NCBI GenBank assembly: GCA_030539475.1
Contig: JAUNRY010000121.1
Location: forward strand, 1-6,609
Direction: 5' to 3'
Length of the DNA: 6,609 bases
DNA from: Bacteroidia bacterium
GTDB lineage: Bacteria; Bacteroidota; Bacteroidia; Bacteroidales; Dysgonomonadaceae
Below the pieces are notes generated by a model. That model was not told the origin of the DNA. It ran no database searches and saw nothing but the letters and a program-made list of their open reading frames with translations. Positions 6,464 through 6,609 of the stretch are shown here, in pieces. Numbering within the stretch: position 1 is the first letter of the stretch; each line of letters opens with the position of its first letter. The translations under genes were made by a program, and so were the position numbers.

Positions 6464-6471
6464 TATATTTG
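6464..6471 (+). promoter_or_regulatory. Bacteroidota -7 promoter element for the downstream dehydrogenase gene
   Basis: TATATTTG matches TAnnTTTG exactly and lies 19 bases before the ATG at 6491. The expected TTTG -33 element is not clear; at the right distance only ACTT (6441-6444) is found. It follows the terminator, so the downstream gene likely forms its own transcription unit. Confidence 0.6.
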
Positions 6472-6490
6472 TCCCTATAAATCAACTCAG

Positions 6491-6609
6491 ATGAACAATA
6501 TAACCGAAGAAATAATTAAGACCGGATTGGCGGCACAACGCGCTTTTTTTGCAACCGGCACAACACGCGATACTTCTTTCAGAATGGAGCAGTTGAAGAA
6601 ATTCAAATC
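6491..6609 (+). CDS. Aldehyde dehydrogenase family protein, N-terminal fragment (cut by window)
   Basis: Only 39 complete codons are visible, starting at ATG 6491 and running off the window. The stretch Q-R-A-F-F-A-T-G-T-T-R-D, then S-F-R-M-E-Q-L-K-K-F-K, matches the N-terminal helix region of class-3-like NAD(P)-dependent aldehyde dehydrogenases, which in many bacteria read roughly QRxFFxTGxTxxxxFRxxQLKKL. These are soluble enzymes oxidising aldehydes to acids. The Rossmann nucleotide site and catalytic Cys/Glu lie outside the window, so activity and full length cannot be judged. The gene has its own promoter-like box and is separated from copA by a strong terminator, so no functional link to copper is implied. 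Confidence 0.8.
   Translation, partial: MNNITEEIIKTGLAAQRAFFATGTTRDTSFRMEQLKKFK

Overview
The window looks like chromosomal DNA of a Bacteroidota bacterium, probably order Bacteroidales; the genus cannot be fixed from sequence alone. The signs are a DUF4292 lipoprotein gene joined to an EnvC-type gene, an AraC-type regulator carrying an N-terminal heavy-metal-associated (HMA) domain, promoter-like TAnnTTTG boxes instead of TATAAT, little Shine-Dalgarno sequence, and short tandem repeats built on ACTTTRA. All six genes read on the + strand. The window holds four complete genes and two cut by its edges.

Region 1 (1-2156) is a cell-envelope pair. The first gene is a DUF4292 lipoprotein whose extreme 5' end lies outside the window. 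Its stop overlaps the start of the second gene by one base (TGATG). The second gene is a secreted coiled-coil protein with a C-terminal LytM/M23 domain. That domain has lost most catalytic histidines, so it is more likely an amidase activator of the EnvC kind than a hydrolase.

Region 2 (2157-2225) is a short spacer with two different tandem micro-repeats and no clear promoter or terminator.

Region 3 (2226-4023) holds a nucleoside:H+ symporter-type permease and, one base after its stop, a 186-residue regulator fusing an HMA-like domain (CxxC) to an AraC helix-turn-helix domain. Region 4 (4024-4106) is an 83-base spacer with a good Bacteroidota -7 element and a direct repeat ACATTTG overlapping it. 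Region 5 (4107-6314) is a complete Cu+-exporting P1B-type ATPase, CopA. The simplest reading is that the HMA-AraC protein senses copper (or silver) in the cytoplasm and controls copA, while CopA pumps the metal out. No chaperone CopZ or other copper gene is visible, and the role of the nucleoside permease in this group is unexplained.

Region 6 (6315-6490) has three consecutive inverted repeats: a REP-like palindrome directly after the copA stop, an imperfect hairpin, and a strong, potentially bidirectional terminator. A promoter-like box follows. Region 7 (6491-6609) is the first 39 codons of a probable NAD(P)-dependent aldehyde dehydrogenase, cut by the window edge. No tRNA, rRNA, CRISPR array, insertion sequence or integrase was seen.
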